DNA of 64,000 nt from Chitinophagaceae bacterium (GCA_003168265.1 PMSV01000024.1:1-64000); one strand, 5' to 3'. Counted from the first letter of the stretch, positions 52,993 to 61,883 are shown. The notes: generated by a model not told the origin, from the letters alone. Program-made: numbers and translations.

Positions 52993-53229
52993 TTATGGAT
53001 TATTTGGCTCATTCTCCCCTAACATATCCTTTAAAAGTTCTGCAGCCCGCTCAAACTGAAATTCATTTACCATGATCTTGATACCGCCGAGGGCCGGGCT
53101 CAGGAAAGGATCAATTGTGACGGTGTATTCATCTTTCAAATGACAATTGATTCCCGCATCAATCAGCCCGTTTAGGATGATATGGGCCCTGATATAATTG
53201 TCGAAGCAGCAGAGTTCGATGAATTGCAT
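52993..53229 (-). CDS. DUF2007 family protein
   Basis: A 78-residue protein of the DUF2007 family (often called putative signal transducing protein): FIELCCFDNYIRAHIILNGLIDAGINCHLKDEYTV and GGIKIMVNEFQFERAAELLKDM, a ferredoxin-like small domain. Function unknown. It is encoded just after the terminator of dnaN and before the sterol desaturase-like gene, probably in the same transcript as the latter. Confidence 0.88.
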   Translation of the reverse strand: MQFIELCCFDNYIRAHIILNGLIDAGINCHLKDEYTVTIDPFLSPALGGIKIMVNEFQFERAAELLKDMLGENEPNNP

Positions 53230-53240
53230 GTAATAAGATT

Positions 53241-53273
53241 AAAAAAAATGCCCTCGTGTGGAAACACAAGGGC
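53241..53273 (-). terminator. Rho-independent terminator of dnaN
   Basis: On the reverse strand GCCCTTGTGT and ACACGAGGGC form a stem (one mismatch) around TTCC, followed by ATTTTTTTT. It lies 69 nt downstream of the dnaN stop and separates it from the DUF2007 gene. Confidence 0.88.
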
Positions 53274-53341
53274 TTAACCATTAAACCTTATCTATGAAAA
53301 AAAGTTGTTTCTAATTTTTACGATGCAATAATAATAAATTT

Positions 53342-54457
53342 CTAGGAATTTAGCATCAAGGGCATAACCAGCATTAACAATTCATTTTCATCGTCGTCGT
53401 CATTGGGCCGGATGATCCCAGGCTTGGTTGGCGTGGAAAGTTCGATTCGGATCTCCTGGGCTTGAGTAGCCGAGAGCATTTCGATTAAAAATTTGGCATT
53501 GAATGCAATGGCCAGGTCATCCCCGTCATATTGACATTTCATCCGTTCATTGCCTTCAAAAGAAAAATCCACATCCTGAGCCGCTAGTTGCAATTCACTT
53601 CCCTGAATATTCAAAACCACCTGGTTAGTGCTTTTATTGCTGAATATGCTTACCCTGCGAAGGGCTGACTGAAATTCCGTCCTTACCAGGGTCAACTTAT
53701 ATGGATTATTCGCAGGTATAACTACTTTATAATCAGGAAAACGAGCGTCAATCAAGCGACAACTCATCGAAGTCGAGCCATGAATCACAAATAAATGATT
53801 ACTGTTATAATTGATCGTGATCTCGTCCTTATTATCCGGAAGGGCTGATTTTAGCAGACTGAGCGGCTTTTTCGGAACTATCAGGGAATCGGATTTGGGA
53901 CAGGAAACATCCTTTCTTTTGTATCGGACCAGGCGATGGGCATCTGTAGCCACAAATTGCAAACCGTCTTCCTCCATTTCAAAATAAACCCCGGTCATGG
54001 CCGGACGAAGGTCATCATTGCTTACTGCGAAAATCGTTTTGTTGATACCAGCTACCAGGCCTTCTGAAGTCATGGTGAAGGAGGTCGTTTCATCGGCCAC
54101 CGGCTCCTTGGGAAAATTGTCCGGGTTTTCCCCCATGACCTTGTACTTCCCATTATCGCTGGTTAACTCTACGGAAAAATTCTTGTCAATATGAAATGTG
54201 AGGGGCTGGTCTGCAATATTTTTCAGTGAATCCATGAGGATCCGAGCGGGTATACAGACTTTCCCGCTATCCTTTGCTTCGATGTCCAGATGCACTTTCA
54301 TTATAGTTTCCAGATCCGTGGCCACAACAGTCAGTTTGTTTTTCTCCACTTCGAACAAAAAATCTTCCAATATCGGTAAAACCGTATTCGCATTGATAAC
54401 ACCGCTGATTTGCTGTAATTGTTTCAATAAAGCCGAAGAGGAAACGATGAACTTCAT
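53342..54457 (-). CDS. dnaN: DNA polymerase III beta sliding clamp
   Basis: A 371-residue sliding clamp with three repeats. Features include the N-terminal MKFIVSSSALLKQLQQISG, VATDLETIMKV, TDAHRLVRYKR, and the C-terminal NELLMLVMPLML, close to the consensus MPMRL end. It forms a dimeric ring that tethers polymerase to DNA and binds many partners in its hydrophobic cleft. It is not beside dnaA or recF here. An intrinsic terminator follows. Confidence 0.97.
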   Translation of the reverse strand: MKFIVSSSALLKQLQQISGVINANTVLPILEDFLFEVEKNKLTVVATDLETIMKVHLDIEAKDSGKVCIPARILMDSLKNIADQPLTFHIDKNFSVELTSDNGKYKVMGENPDNFPKEPVADETTSFTMTSEGLVAGINKTIFAVSNDDLRPAMTGVYFEMEEDGLQFVATDAHRLVRYKRKDVSCPKSDSLIVPKKPLSLLKSALPDNKDEITINYNSNHLFVIHGSTSMSCRLIDARFPDYKVVIPANNPYKLTLVRTEFQSALRRVSIFSNKSTNQVVLNIQGSELQLAAQDVDFSFEGNERMKCQYDGDDLAIAFNAKFLIEMLSATQAQEIRIELSTPTKPGIIRPNDDDDENELLMLVMPLMLNS

Positions 54458-54611
54458 GAACTCGGATTGTTTCTGGCGAAACTACTGATTTTTGGCATAA
54501 ACCAAATAGTTATGTTTGGGTTGCATCCTTTGTGAATTTCCTGTGATTAAGCCCGGTTTTATTGACATTGGAGGGAATCAATGACTCTGGAAATTGGACT
54601 ATTTTGCATGC

Positions 54612-55088
54612 ATGTTTCACCCAAAAGAATTTAGCCGGGACCAGGCTTTGAAGAAAGCCCGGCATTATTGCAGCTACCAGGAGAGGAGCCACCAGGAACT
54701 GAAAGAAAAATTGTATTCTTTCGGTTTAAGGAAAAATGAGGTGGAAGAAATAATCGCTACTCTCACCCAGGAGGATTACCTGAATGAACAGCGATTCGCG
54801 GAGGCATTTGCCGGAGGTAAATTCCAGATGAAGAACTGGGGAAAGGGGAAGATCCGTTTTGAATTGCAAAAGAAAAAGCTCAGCCCCTATTGCATAAAAA
54901 AAGGAATGGCTCAGATCGATCCTGTGGAGTATGACCGGGTCTTCCTTAAACTGGCTTCCCGCAAATGGGCATCCTTAAAAAGGGAGAAAAACATATTTAT
55001 CAGAAAGTCCAAAACCAGGGCCTTTCTCCTTCAGAAGGGTTATGAATTCAAATTAATTACGGATTTTCTTAATAAAAATGAGGGCTAA
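54612..55088 (+). CDS. recX: RecX family regulator of RecA
   Basis: A 158-residue RecX starting at ATG 54612 (MFHPKEFSRDQALKKARHY); the in-frame TTG at 54594 is less likely. RecX binds inside the RecA filament groove and limits its activity. Typical helical repeats: SHQELKEKLYSFGLRKNEVEEIIATL, YLNEQRFAEAFAGGKFQMKNWGKGKIRFELQKKKLSP and a final repeat. recA is not in the window. The omega-amidase gene follows by 36 nt. Confidence 0.92.
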   Translation: MFHPKEFSRDQALKKARHYCSYQERSHQELKEKLYSFGLRKNEVEEIIATLTQEDYLNEQRFAEAFAGGKFQMKNWGKGKIRFELQKKKLSPYCIKKGMAQIDPVEYDRVFLKLASRKWASLKREKNIFIRKSKTRAFLLQKGYEFKLITDFLNKNEG

Positions 55089-55124
55089 TGAATTTTTCCG
55101 GATATTACTAACTTTACCTGACTC

Positions 55125-55928
55125 ATGTCAACGCTCACTCTTTCGCTCATTCAATCAAATCTGCATTGGGGGGACAAGAACTCCAACCTGGAAATGTTTG
55201 AAAAAAAGATCCGGGAGATAAAGGAAAGAACTGAAATCATCATCCTTCCGGAAATGTTCAGTACTGGATTCAGGACGGATCCGGCGGATTTTGCCGAGAA
55301 AATCGACGGCCCTTCGGTAGAATGGATGAAGAAAATGGCCGGAGAAAAAAATGCTATAATAACGGGAAGCCTGATCATAGAAGAAGAAGGTGCATATTAT
55401 AACAGATTGATCTGGGCTCTTCCAAATAGTCAATTAGGCTTTTATGACAAGAGGCATCTTTTTGCATTTGCCGGAGAAGATAACCAGTATAAGGCAGGAA
55501 GGAAAAGACTGATTGCTTCCGTAAAGGGATGGAGGGTCAATCTCCTGGTTTGCTATGATCTTCGTTTTCCAGTATGGAGCAGGCAGGCTCCGTCCGGACC
55601 AGAAGGATTCGAAGAGCTGGAATACGACCTCCTGATCTATGTCGCCAACTGGCCGGATCGTCGCAGTCATGCCTGGAAGAGTCTGCTCCTCGCAAGGGCA
55701 ATCGAAAATCAATGCTTTGTGGCAGGAGTTAACAGAACGGGTGAGGATGGAAACGGACTGGCGCATAGCGGGGATTCGATGATGCTTGGTCCCCTGGGGG
55801 AAATCTTTTATCATGGCCGTGCAGCGGAAGAAGTATTTACTATGACCCTCGAAAAGGAACATTTAATTGAAACAAGAAAGAAATTTCCTTTCTGGAGAGA
55901 TGCGGATGATTTTGCCATTCATCTGTGA
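55125..55928 (+). CDS. Omega-amidase (nitrilase superfamily, YafV/NIT2-like)
   Basis: A 267-residue nitrilase-fold hydrolase with the Glu-Lys-Cys triad: Glu43 in LPEMFSTGF, Lys109 in YDKRHLF and Cys143 in LVCYDLRFPVWSR. YafV-type members hydrolyse alpha-keto acid amides made by glutamine or methionine transaminases, which would connect it with the YbdL-like aminotransferase at 39 kb. It overlaps the nagA frame start region and is probably co-transcribed with nagA. Confidence 0.92.
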   Translation: MSTLTLSLIQSNLHWGDKNSNLEMFEKKIREIKERTEIIILPEMFSTGFRTDPADFAEKIDGPSVEWMKKMAGEKNAIITGSLIIEEEGAYYNRLIWALPNSQLGFYDKRHLFAFAGEDNQYKAGRKRLIASVKGWRVNLLVCYDLRFPVWSRQAPSGPEGFEELEYDLLIYVANWPDRRSHAWKSLLLARAIENQCFVAGVNRTGEDGNGLAHSGDSMMLGPLGEIFYHGRAAEEVFTMTLEKEHLIETRKKFPFWRDADDFAIHL

Positions 55929-55945
55929 TAATAATTAAAAAAACC

Positions 55946-57052
55946 ATGCAAACAGCCTTCTTAGCCCAAAGGATTTTCGATGGATCCAGGATCCTGGAAG
56001 AGCAGGCCGTGCTTGTACATGATGATGAAATAGTGGGGCTGGCCCCTGCTTCCGATATCCCCGGGAAATTCAATAAACGAGATCTGGGGGATGTCTTGCT
56101 GGCTCCTGCATTTATGGACCTTCAGATTTACGGTGGAAATGGGAAACTGTTTTCGACGGAATTGACCGTGGAAGCCCTGGAGGCCACTTATGAATCCTGT
56201 CTGCAGGGAGGCTGTACCCAATTCATGATCACCATGGCCACCAATTCTATTGATAAATTCTTAAGCGGTATAGATCGAGTTAGGGATTATTGGGCCAGGG
56301 GTGGAAAGGGCCTGATCGGCATGCACCTGGAAGGCCCTTATATAAGTACTGCAAAACGGGGCGCGCATATTGAAAAATTCATCAAAAGACCGGAATCAGA
56401 AGAGGTAAAAATGCTCCTCGACAAGGGCAGGAATGTCATTAAGATGATTACGCTCGCTCCCGAATGCTGTGACCGGGAAATCATCGACATGGTCCTCCGA
56501 AACCAAGTCATCGGATCCGCAGGGCATAGCAATGCCACTTACCAGGAGGCTATGGACGGCTTTGAAGCAGGAATACCCGTTGCCACTCATCTTTTTAACG
56601 CGATGTCCCCATTGCAGGGGCGCCAGCCCGGAATGGTCGGCGCTATTTATGATTCAACAGCTCATTGCAGTATTGTTTGCGATGGGGTGCATGTGGATTT
56701 TGCTTCCGTCCGGATAAGCCAAAAGATCATGCAGGAAAGATTGTTCTTTATAACAGATGCGGTTGCTGAAGTGAGGCACGGAGAATACCAGCATATCTTC
56801 AAATCCGACCGATATACCTTACCCGATGGGACCTTATCGGGCTCCACTCTTACCATGTCCGGGGCGGTGAAAAACGGAGTGGAAAAAGCTGGAATTGAAT
56901 TGACTGAAGCGCTTCGAATGGCCTCTTTATATCCAGCCCGGCTGATGAAACTTGATAAAAAATACGGAAATATCACTTCGGGTAGAAAGGCGGATTTTGC
57001 CATTTTGGACGAGGGGCTGAATTTGCGGACACTTATCGTTGAAGGGGAATGA
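55946..57052 (+). CDS. nagA: N-acetylglucosamine-6-phosphate deacetylase
   Basis: A 368-residue amidohydrolase starting at ATG 55946 (MQTAFLAQRIFDG). It removes acetate from GlcNAc-6-P for amino-sugar recycling. Motifs: LLAPAFMDLQIYGGNGKLFS, MHLEGPYIST (metal-binding Glu), GHSNATYQEA and THLFNAMSPLQGR (metal His), and FITDAVAEVRHGEY with the catalytic Asp. Length is normal. nagB is not adjacent. Confidence 0.95.
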   Translation: MQTAFLAQRIFDGSRILEEQAVLVHDDEIVGLAPASDIPGKFNKRDLGDVLLAPAFMDLQIYGGNGKLFSTELTVEALEATYESCLQGGCTQFMITMATNSIDKFLSGIDRVRDYWARGGKGLIGMHLEGPYISTAKRGAHIEKFIKRPESEEVKMLLDKGRNVIKMITLAPECCDREIIDMVLRNQVIGSAGHSNATYQEAMDGFEAGIPVATHLFNAMSPLQGRQPGMVGAIYDSTAHCSIVCDGVHVDFASVRISQKIMQERLFFITDAVAEVRHGEYQHIFKSDRYTLPDGTLSGSTLTMSGAVKNGVEKAGIELTEALRMASLYPARLMKLDKKYGNITSGRKADFAILDEGLNLRTLIVEGE

Positions 57053-57059
57053 TTGCTTA

Positions 57060-58580
57060 TTATCGAACTAGTGCATTACCGGTGGCATTCTTAAGCCTGA
57101 TAAGATCCAATACTTTTTGGCCCTTGTAATCAATGGAGTACTTGATCGCTTCCAGTGTAGGGACCACGGTGACATCGGGCATCACGCCATGTCCGTCCTT
57201 GATCCTGTTTCGGTCCACCACCAGGTGGAAAAGGGGAAGACGAAAACGGATGCCGGTATTGGGAAGGGTAGCATCGGGAATCATCCAGGCATTGTTACCA
57301 TAATAAGATCCGCCTGTTTCTTCTCCGACGATGGTAACATTTTTCTGGCCCTTAATGGCCCCTGTGAAAAGAGTGGTGGCAGAAAAGGAGTTTCCGCCGG
57401 TCATCAGGTAGACATCACCACCATAGTGATGGCTGCTTTTGGGATGAAAATAATGCCTTTCAAAATACCCGAAATGATATTTGCCGTCCTCCTCCTTTTT
57501 GGTCAGAAATACCATCAGCATCCGATAAAACATAATATTCCCTACGTATTTATCATAATTGCTGTGCCGGTTATTGGCATAAAGCGAATCTGCCAGCTTG
57601 AACTTTTTATCGATAATATACCTGGTAAGCAAGGTTGAATTTCCCGCATCACCCCCACCGTTTGATCTGAGGTCGATGATCAGGTTGCGAATATGTCTTT
57701 TGTCGAGCGTCCTGAAACTTTTACGAAAGAATTTCCGGAGACGGTTTCCATTGCTGAAAGTTGCGAGGGTCATATAGGCAATACTGCTAGCGGTATCGAT
57801 CTCAATGCTCCTGGTTTGGAATTGTCGGTTCCGGGATTTTTTTTCAGTTTTCAGACTATCTTTTTTTTCATTTATCCTGGCGAACCGTTGATTGGAATCA
57901 CTCTTCTGATCATAGGCTTTGAACCATTCCTGTTTTTCGACACCATTGTCATCATAATAAACCAAGTCCAGGCTGTCTTTTATTCCGAATAGACTGGTAT
58001 AAAGGCTTCCAAAATTGAACCCGTTGCTGATGGACTGGTATTTTCCAGTCATGGAATAGGCATCGGTAACAGTGTATTCAAAAAAAGTGTCAATGAGTTT
58101 TTGGGCAGGCATGGCGTCGATGCTGAGGATTTGTGAACCTCTTTTGATCCGGCTATCCCACCTGTTCAGATTGATGGTGGCGACAAGGGTATCCTCCCAG
58201 GCTTTTATGCCAAAAGGGAATAGTTTGATTTTTGCAGTATCCAGATAATGACTGAATTTTTTTGAATAACGGACCGAAGTATGGCCGCAGTCAATTTTGG
58301 CGGTCACATAGCTCAGGAGGTTTTTGAACTGGGGTTCGGTCATTGAATCACGGATGGAACGGTAACTGCTGTCAAAATAATAATCCATACTGTCCTTAGG
58401 TGTAAACCAGTAAAGGCCAGGATGATTTTTTTCTAAAACCTTCCGGAAAATGGTAAAATCCTCTTTTAATGTATTAGAGGGGTATTTTTTTACCGGATCG
58501 AACAAAGCCCTGCCCGATTGACAAGAAGTGAGGAAAATCAGAAAAGCTGTCAGTGCGGGGTTGATCAGAGATTTCATCTG
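57060..58580 (-). CDS. S41-family peptidase, predicted lipoprotein
   Basis: A 506-residue protein starting at ATG 58580 (MKSLINPALTAFLIFLTSCQ) with a lipobox LTSC; the frame continues upstream but includes the repeated leader. The mature part has a Tsp-like fold with a PDZ-like segment (GSQILSIDAMPAQKLID), LIIDLRSNGGGDAGNSTLLT, and the nucleophile Ser in MTGGNSFSATTLFTGAIKG followed by VTIVGEETGGSYYG. It lacks the Lys dyad seen in Prc at the usual place; members of this subfamily often rely on other residues. It is convergent with nagA. Confidence 0.88.
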   Translation of the reverse strand, partial: QMKSLINPALTAFLIFLTSCQSGRALFDPVKKYPSNTLKEDFTIFRKVLEKNHPGLYWFTPKDSMDYYFDSSYRSIRDSMTEPQFKNLLSYVTAKIDCGHTSVRYSKKFSHYLDTAKIKLFPFGIKAWEDTLVATINLNRWDSRIKRGSQILSIDAMPAQKLIDTFFEYTVTDAYSMTGKYQSISNGFNFGSLYTSLFGIKDSLDLVYYDDNGVEKQEWFKAYDQKSDSNQRFARINEKKDSLKTEKKSRNRQFQTRSIEIDTASSIAYMTLATFSNGNRLRKFFRKSFRTLDKRHIRNLIIDLRSNGGGDAGNSTLLTRYIIDKKFKLADSLYANNRHSNYDKYVGNIMFYRMLMVFLTKKEEDGKYHFGYFERHYFHPKSSHHYGGDVYLMTGGNSFSATTLFTGAIKGQKNVTIVGEETGGSYYGNNAWMIPDATLPNTGIRFRLPLFHLVVDRNRIKDGHGVMPDVTVVPTLEAIKYSIDYKGQKVLDLIRLKNATGNALVR

Positions 58581-58590
58581 AATAACTGCA

Positions 58591-58672
58591 GTTTTCTCTG
58601 TTTGCCAGATGGAACCTCGCTTATTCATTGCCCTTTTAAAGATAAATTGCTCATGCTCGGTTTCATTCGGAT
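58591..58672 (-). repeat. Roughly 80-nt repeat copy B, upstream of the S41 peptidase gene
   Basis: Counterpart of 48531-48612. It shares TTTGCCAGATGGAACCTCGC and the block ending CGGTTTCAT. Here the reverse-strand RGSIWQ-coding frame runs on into the peptidase gene, whereas in copy A it stops before kdsB. The start of the S41 protein was therefore set downstream of the repeat. Confidence 0.55.
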
Positions 58673-58679
58673 GCACACT

Positions 58680-59708
58680 TTAGCGAAAAGCATTCCAGCC
58701 CTGCGCGGTTATATCAAACGCATTCCCTCCTTTGGTTATTATCTTACAGCCCTTTTCGGCCTCTTCCATATGACCGATCACGCTGATTTGCTCGTTCAAA
58801 ACGAGTTTTTCATGGTCTTTCTGTGAAATCGTAAAAAGAAGTTCATAATCTTCCCCACCGCTCAGGGCGCAGGCGGTCGGGTCAAGTTCGAATTTGAATG
58901 CTGCATGACGGGAATCTTCAGCGATCGGTATTTTTTCTTCATATAGTACACAGCCCAAACCGCTTTGTTTGCAGATATGCAATATTTCCGAGCTCAATCC
59001 ATCGCTGATATCCATCATGGAATGCGGAAGGATTCCTTCATCCGCAAAAAACCCTATAATATCCTTTCTGGCCTCCGGCCTGAGAAAACGCCCGATAACA
59101 TATTTTTCACCCTCGAAATCCGGCTTTACTTGCGGGTTTTCCAGGAATATCTTTTTTTCCCTTTCCAGAAAGATCTGCCCGAGATAGGCGCCTCCCAAAT
59201 CCCCGCTGCAACAAATAATATCCCCTTTTTGCGCCCCGCTTCTGCGGACGACCTTTCCGGGGTTCAATTCTCCGATCGCTGTTATTGAAATGATAAAACC
59301 CTTTTGGGAGGAAGATGTATCACCGCCCACGAGGTCAACACCGTATTTATCACAGGCGGCATATACCCCTTCATAAAACTCATCCAGGGCCTCTACACTG
59401 AAGCGGTTGCTAATGGCTATGCTGACGGTGATTTGTGTGGGAGTGGCATTCATAGCATAGACATCGCTGAGGTTCACGATCACGGATTTATAACCCAGAT
59501 GCCGGAGCGGAGTGTATATGAGGTCAAAATGCACCCCTTCGATCATCAGGTCTGTGGTGATAACGGTCTGCTTTCCAAAATGATCGATCACTGCGGCATC
59601 ATCCCCCACGCCTATAACAGTGGAAGCCTGCTGCCATTCAAAATTCCTGGTCAGGTGTTCGATCAATCCGAATTCGCCGATCGAGGAAATTTCCGTTCTT
59701 TCTGCCAT
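58680..59708 (-). CDS. thiL: Thiamine-monophosphate kinase
   Basis: A 342-residue PurM-like kinase that makes thiamine pyrophosphate from thiamine phosphate. Start at ATG 59708 (MAERTEISSIGEFGLIEHL). Motifs: VGDDAAVIDHFGKQTVITTDLMIEGVHFD (metal and nucleotide site), LVGGDTSSSQKGFIISI, and SDGLSSEILHICKQSGLGC. The glycine-rich ATP site GGAYLG is in DLGGAYLGQIF. It follows the inositol phosphatase gene by 10 nt in an operon. Confidence 0.94.
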   Translation of the reverse strand: MAERTEISSIGEFGLIEHLTRNFEWQQASTVIGVGDDAAVIDHFGKQTVITTDLMIEGVHFDLIYTPLRHLGYKSVIVNLSDVYAMNATPTQITVSIAISNRFSVEALDEFYEGVYAACDKYGVDLVGGDTSSSQKGFIISITAIGELNPGKVVRRSGAQKGDIICCSGDLGGAYLGQIFLEREKKIFLENPQVKPDFEGEKYVIGRFLRPEARKDIIGFFADEGILPHSMMDISDGLSSEILHICKQSGLGCVLYEEKIPIAEDSRHAAFKFELDPTACALSGGEDYELLFTISQKDHEKLVLNEQISVIGHMEEAEKGCKIITKGGNAFDITAQGWNAFR

Positions 59709-59718
59709 TTGGTAAATT

Positions 59719-60495
59719 TTAAGAAACCTCATCGTTGATCCAACGAATCAGATCTTTATGTATCCTGCCGTTGGTAGCCACGATCTTCGGTTGATAGGGG
59801 GAGTAGTTTTTACCATTAAAATCCGTGACCTTTCCGCCTGCCTCCTCTACGATCAAAAATCCGGCCGCACTGTCCCAGGCATTGAGTTTATGTTCGTAGA
59901 ATCCATCGAAACGGCCCGCTGCGACCCAACAAAGATCCATGGCAGCGGAACCCAGCCTTCTTACAGGGACTCCTTTGCGGATCAACCGGGCAAATACCTC
60001 GAGGGGACCATTGGGTTCATTGATATAGGTGTAGGGAAATCCGGTGACCAGGCAGGATTGGAGCACATCCGTTTTTTCACTTACTGTTATAATATTATCG
60101 TTGAGAGTGGAGCCAAATCCTCTCTGGGCGAAGTAGAATTCATTCAGAAAGGGATTAAAGACCGCGCCCATGATCATCTCTCCCTCCTGTTCGATTCCGA
60201 TGGAAACACAGCAAAGCGGAATGCCGTTTGCGAAATTGACGGTTCCATCGATCGGATCAACGATCCACTTATAACTTGATTGGCTTTCGATGGCTCCTGC
60301 TTCCTCGCTGAGGATGAAATGGTCGGGATAATCATTTTTGATGACTTCGAAAATGGCTTTTTCCGAAGCATGATCTGCTTCAGTAACCAGGTTATTGACA
60401 CCTTCCTTGTTGCTGATTTTAAAACTGCCGTTAAAAAATTCCTGCATTACCCTTCCCCCTGCCTCTACAGCCCGTATAAGCGTTGATTTTAACAT
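59719..60495 (-). CDS. Inositol monophosphatase family protein
   Basis: A 258-residue Mg-dependent phosphatase starting at ATG 60495 (MLKSTLIRAVEAGGRVMQEF). Metal-binding motifs are EEAGA, WIVDPIDGTVNFANGIP and WDSAAGFLIVEEAGGKVTDFNGKNY. Family members hydrolyse inositol phosphates, fructose-1,6-bisphosphate, NADP or histidinol phosphate; in Bacteroidota the exact substrate is often unknown. A TATATTTG -7 box ends 4 nt before the ATG, so the mRNA is probably leaderless. Confidence 0.92.
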   Translation of the reverse strand: MLKSTLIRAVEAGGRVMQEFFNGSFKISNKEGVNNLVTEADHASEKAIFEVIKNDYPDHFILSEEAGAIESQSSYKWIVDPIDGTVNFANGIPLCCVSIGIEQEGEMIMGAVFNPFLNEFYFAQRGFGSTLNDNIITVSEKTDVLQSCLVTGFPYTYINEPNGPLEVFARLIRKGVPVRRLGSAAMDLCWVAAGRFDGFYEHKLNAWDSAAGFLIVEEAGGKVTDFNGKNYSPYQPKIVATNGRIHKDLIRWINDEVS

Positions 60496-60499
60496 CCCG

Positions 60500-60507
60500 C
60501 AAATATA
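60500..60507 (-). promoter_or_regulatory. -7 promoter element 4 nt from the inositol phosphatase start
   Basis: TATATTTG on the reverse strand is a perfect TAnnTTTG box. With only CGGG before the ATG, the start site of transcription would fall at the start codon. Confidence 0.55.
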
Positions 60508-60538
60508 ATCCGAAAGGACGGATGAAGAGTTTTCCAGC

Positions 60539-61279
60539 TCATGAACCCGGATGAATGCTGAGTTTGCCGTCCTCATAGAAAGGAAGGACATCGGCTTCGT
60601 CAATGGTCAGGCAGTAACGGATATCCCTTTCAAGGCCATATTGCAAAAGTCGTTGATAATGGGATGCTTTCTTGGTTTTTATGAAATCAAAAAGATCTCC
60701 CTGCGCTTCATTATAAATCGTTTCGGCGATCTGCGATGAATCGCAGTTTATAGAATAATTTTCTTTGATCTGCCTTATCACTGCGCCTGCAAACAGCAGG
60801 TCTTCCATATTGATCCGGTCTTTCCAGGCTGCGCAGCCCAACAGCACATTTTTTTTCTGTTTCATCAAGTGATTGCACAAAGAACTTAGATTGGGGAAAG
60901 AACCCGTAACAATATGGTCTGCTCCCTTTTCAAGGGCCAGTTGCATCAATTTTGTCCCATTGGTAGTTGTAAGTACCAGGGTCTTTCCTTCTATAAAGGA
61001 ACGGGGGTATTCAAATGGGGAATTCCCGTATTTCAGACCTTCTGCAATTTTTCCGTCCCTTTCACCTGCCGTAATACTGTCTATTTTCTTTCCCAATTCT
61101 ATGCATTTGGCTACGCTGTCCACAGGGATTACGCATTTGGCGCCGTTAAACAGGGCTGTTGCAATGGTGGAAGACGCGCGGAGCACATCGATAATGACTA
61201 CTGCCGAATTACTTACATCGTACAGGCTGAGCAGAGAAGGGGACAAACAAGTGTGTAAAGAGGGTTTTGAGCTTGGCAT
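60539..61279 (-). CDS. comB: 2-phosphosulfolactate phosphatase family protein (ComB-like)
   Basis: A 246-residue ComB-fold protein starting at ATG 61279 (MPSSKPSLHTCLSPSLL). Hallmarks: VVIIDVLRASSTIATALFNGAKCVIPVDSV, TAGERDGKIAEGLKYGNSPFEY, LVLTTTNGTKLM and GCAAWKDRINMEDLLFAGAV. ComB dephosphorylates phosphosulfolactate on the way to sulfolactate; in methanogens this leads to coenzyme M. In a Bacteroidota genome it might supply sulfonate for sulfonolipid-like compounds, but that is speculation. comA is not in the window. Confidence 0.9.
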   Translation of the reverse strand: MPSSKPSLHTCLSPSLLSLYDVSNSAVVIIDVLRASSTIATALFNGAKCVIPVDSVAKCIELGKKIDSITAGERDGKIAEGLKYGNSPFEYPRSFIEGKTLVLTTTNGTKLMQLALEKGADHIVTGSFPNLSSLCNHLMKQKKNVLLGCAAWKDRINMEDLLFAGAVIRQIKENYSINCDSSQIAETIYNEAQGDLFDFIKTKKASHYQRLLQYGLERDIRYCLTIDEADVLPFYEDGKLSIHPGS

Positions 61280-61285
61280 GCGCTG

Positions 61286-61293
61286 CAAATGTA
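61286..61293 (-). promoter_or_regulatory. -7 promoter element of the comB-like gene
   Basis: TACATTTG on the reverse strand matches TAnnTTTG and ends 6 nt before the ATG. A TTTG at 61312-61315 (reverse strand) gives an 18-nt spacing, close to the -33 position. Confidence 0.6.
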
Positions 61294-61349
61294 GGAGTTC
61301 AGACAAAATTGCAAAAAGTAAAGGGGCCGGATCTCTAAAAGGAAGTTAA

Positions 61350-61823
61350 TTATTCCAATACGAATTTCCACTTATCCGATTCTGAGTAGAGACGGATAAA
61401 ACCATTCCGGTGTTCAAGTAGTTTTTTCAGGTAATTGTTTAAATAGAGGCTGCCGATAAGCGCGCCAAAGACCGAATAAGGCAATTCGTATTGGAGCAGG
61501 TCGATCAACAGGGTGCCGTTTTCCACCTGTTTGAAATAATGCTCATGTTTCATGCTTCTGAAATCACCATCCTGCATTTCGGTGGTGAAGGAATGGGGTC
61601 GATTCATTTCCGTGAATCTGACCTTAAGAATTCTGAATTTGAATAGATGTTTGGCTTTCCAGGTCACCGTATCATCAAGCTGGGCCAGTCCGGTCGTCAT
61701 TCCCGAAACGGCAGTCTCCTGCCTATGGCTCATTGATTTTTTATGAAAGTCAATGCTCCGGCAAAGGTCAAATACCCTGTCTACAGGGGCAGAGATAAAA
61801 TTGGTCAGGTGTATTAATGGCAT
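61350..61823 (-). CDS. SRPBCC (START-like) domain protein
   Basis: A 157-residue single-domain protein starting at ATG 61823 (MPLIHLTNFISAPVDRVFDLCRSIDFHKKSM). The opening h-x-x-S-A-P-x-D-x-V-F-D-L-x-R-S-I-D-x-H, WKAKHLFKFRILKVRFTEM and a C-terminal helix (YLNNYLKKLLEHRNGFIRLY) match the SRPBCC/Bet v1-like hydrophobic-ligand fold seen in many Bacteroidota proteins. Ligand unknown. It is downstream of gcvT on the same strand. Confidence 0.8.
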   Translation of the reverse strand: MPLIHLTNFISAPVDRVFDLCRSIDFHKKSMSHRQETAVSGMTTGLAQLDDTVTWKAKHLFKFRILKVRFTEMNRPHSFTTEMQDGDFRSMKHEHYFKQVENGTLLIDLLQYELPYSVFGALIGSLYLNNYLKKLLEHRNGFIRLYSESDKWKFVLE

Positions 61824-61883
61824 GCTTCGCTTGAATATTGGATTATCACCCAATATGAAAAAATCGTTCCAAATATGATCGGA

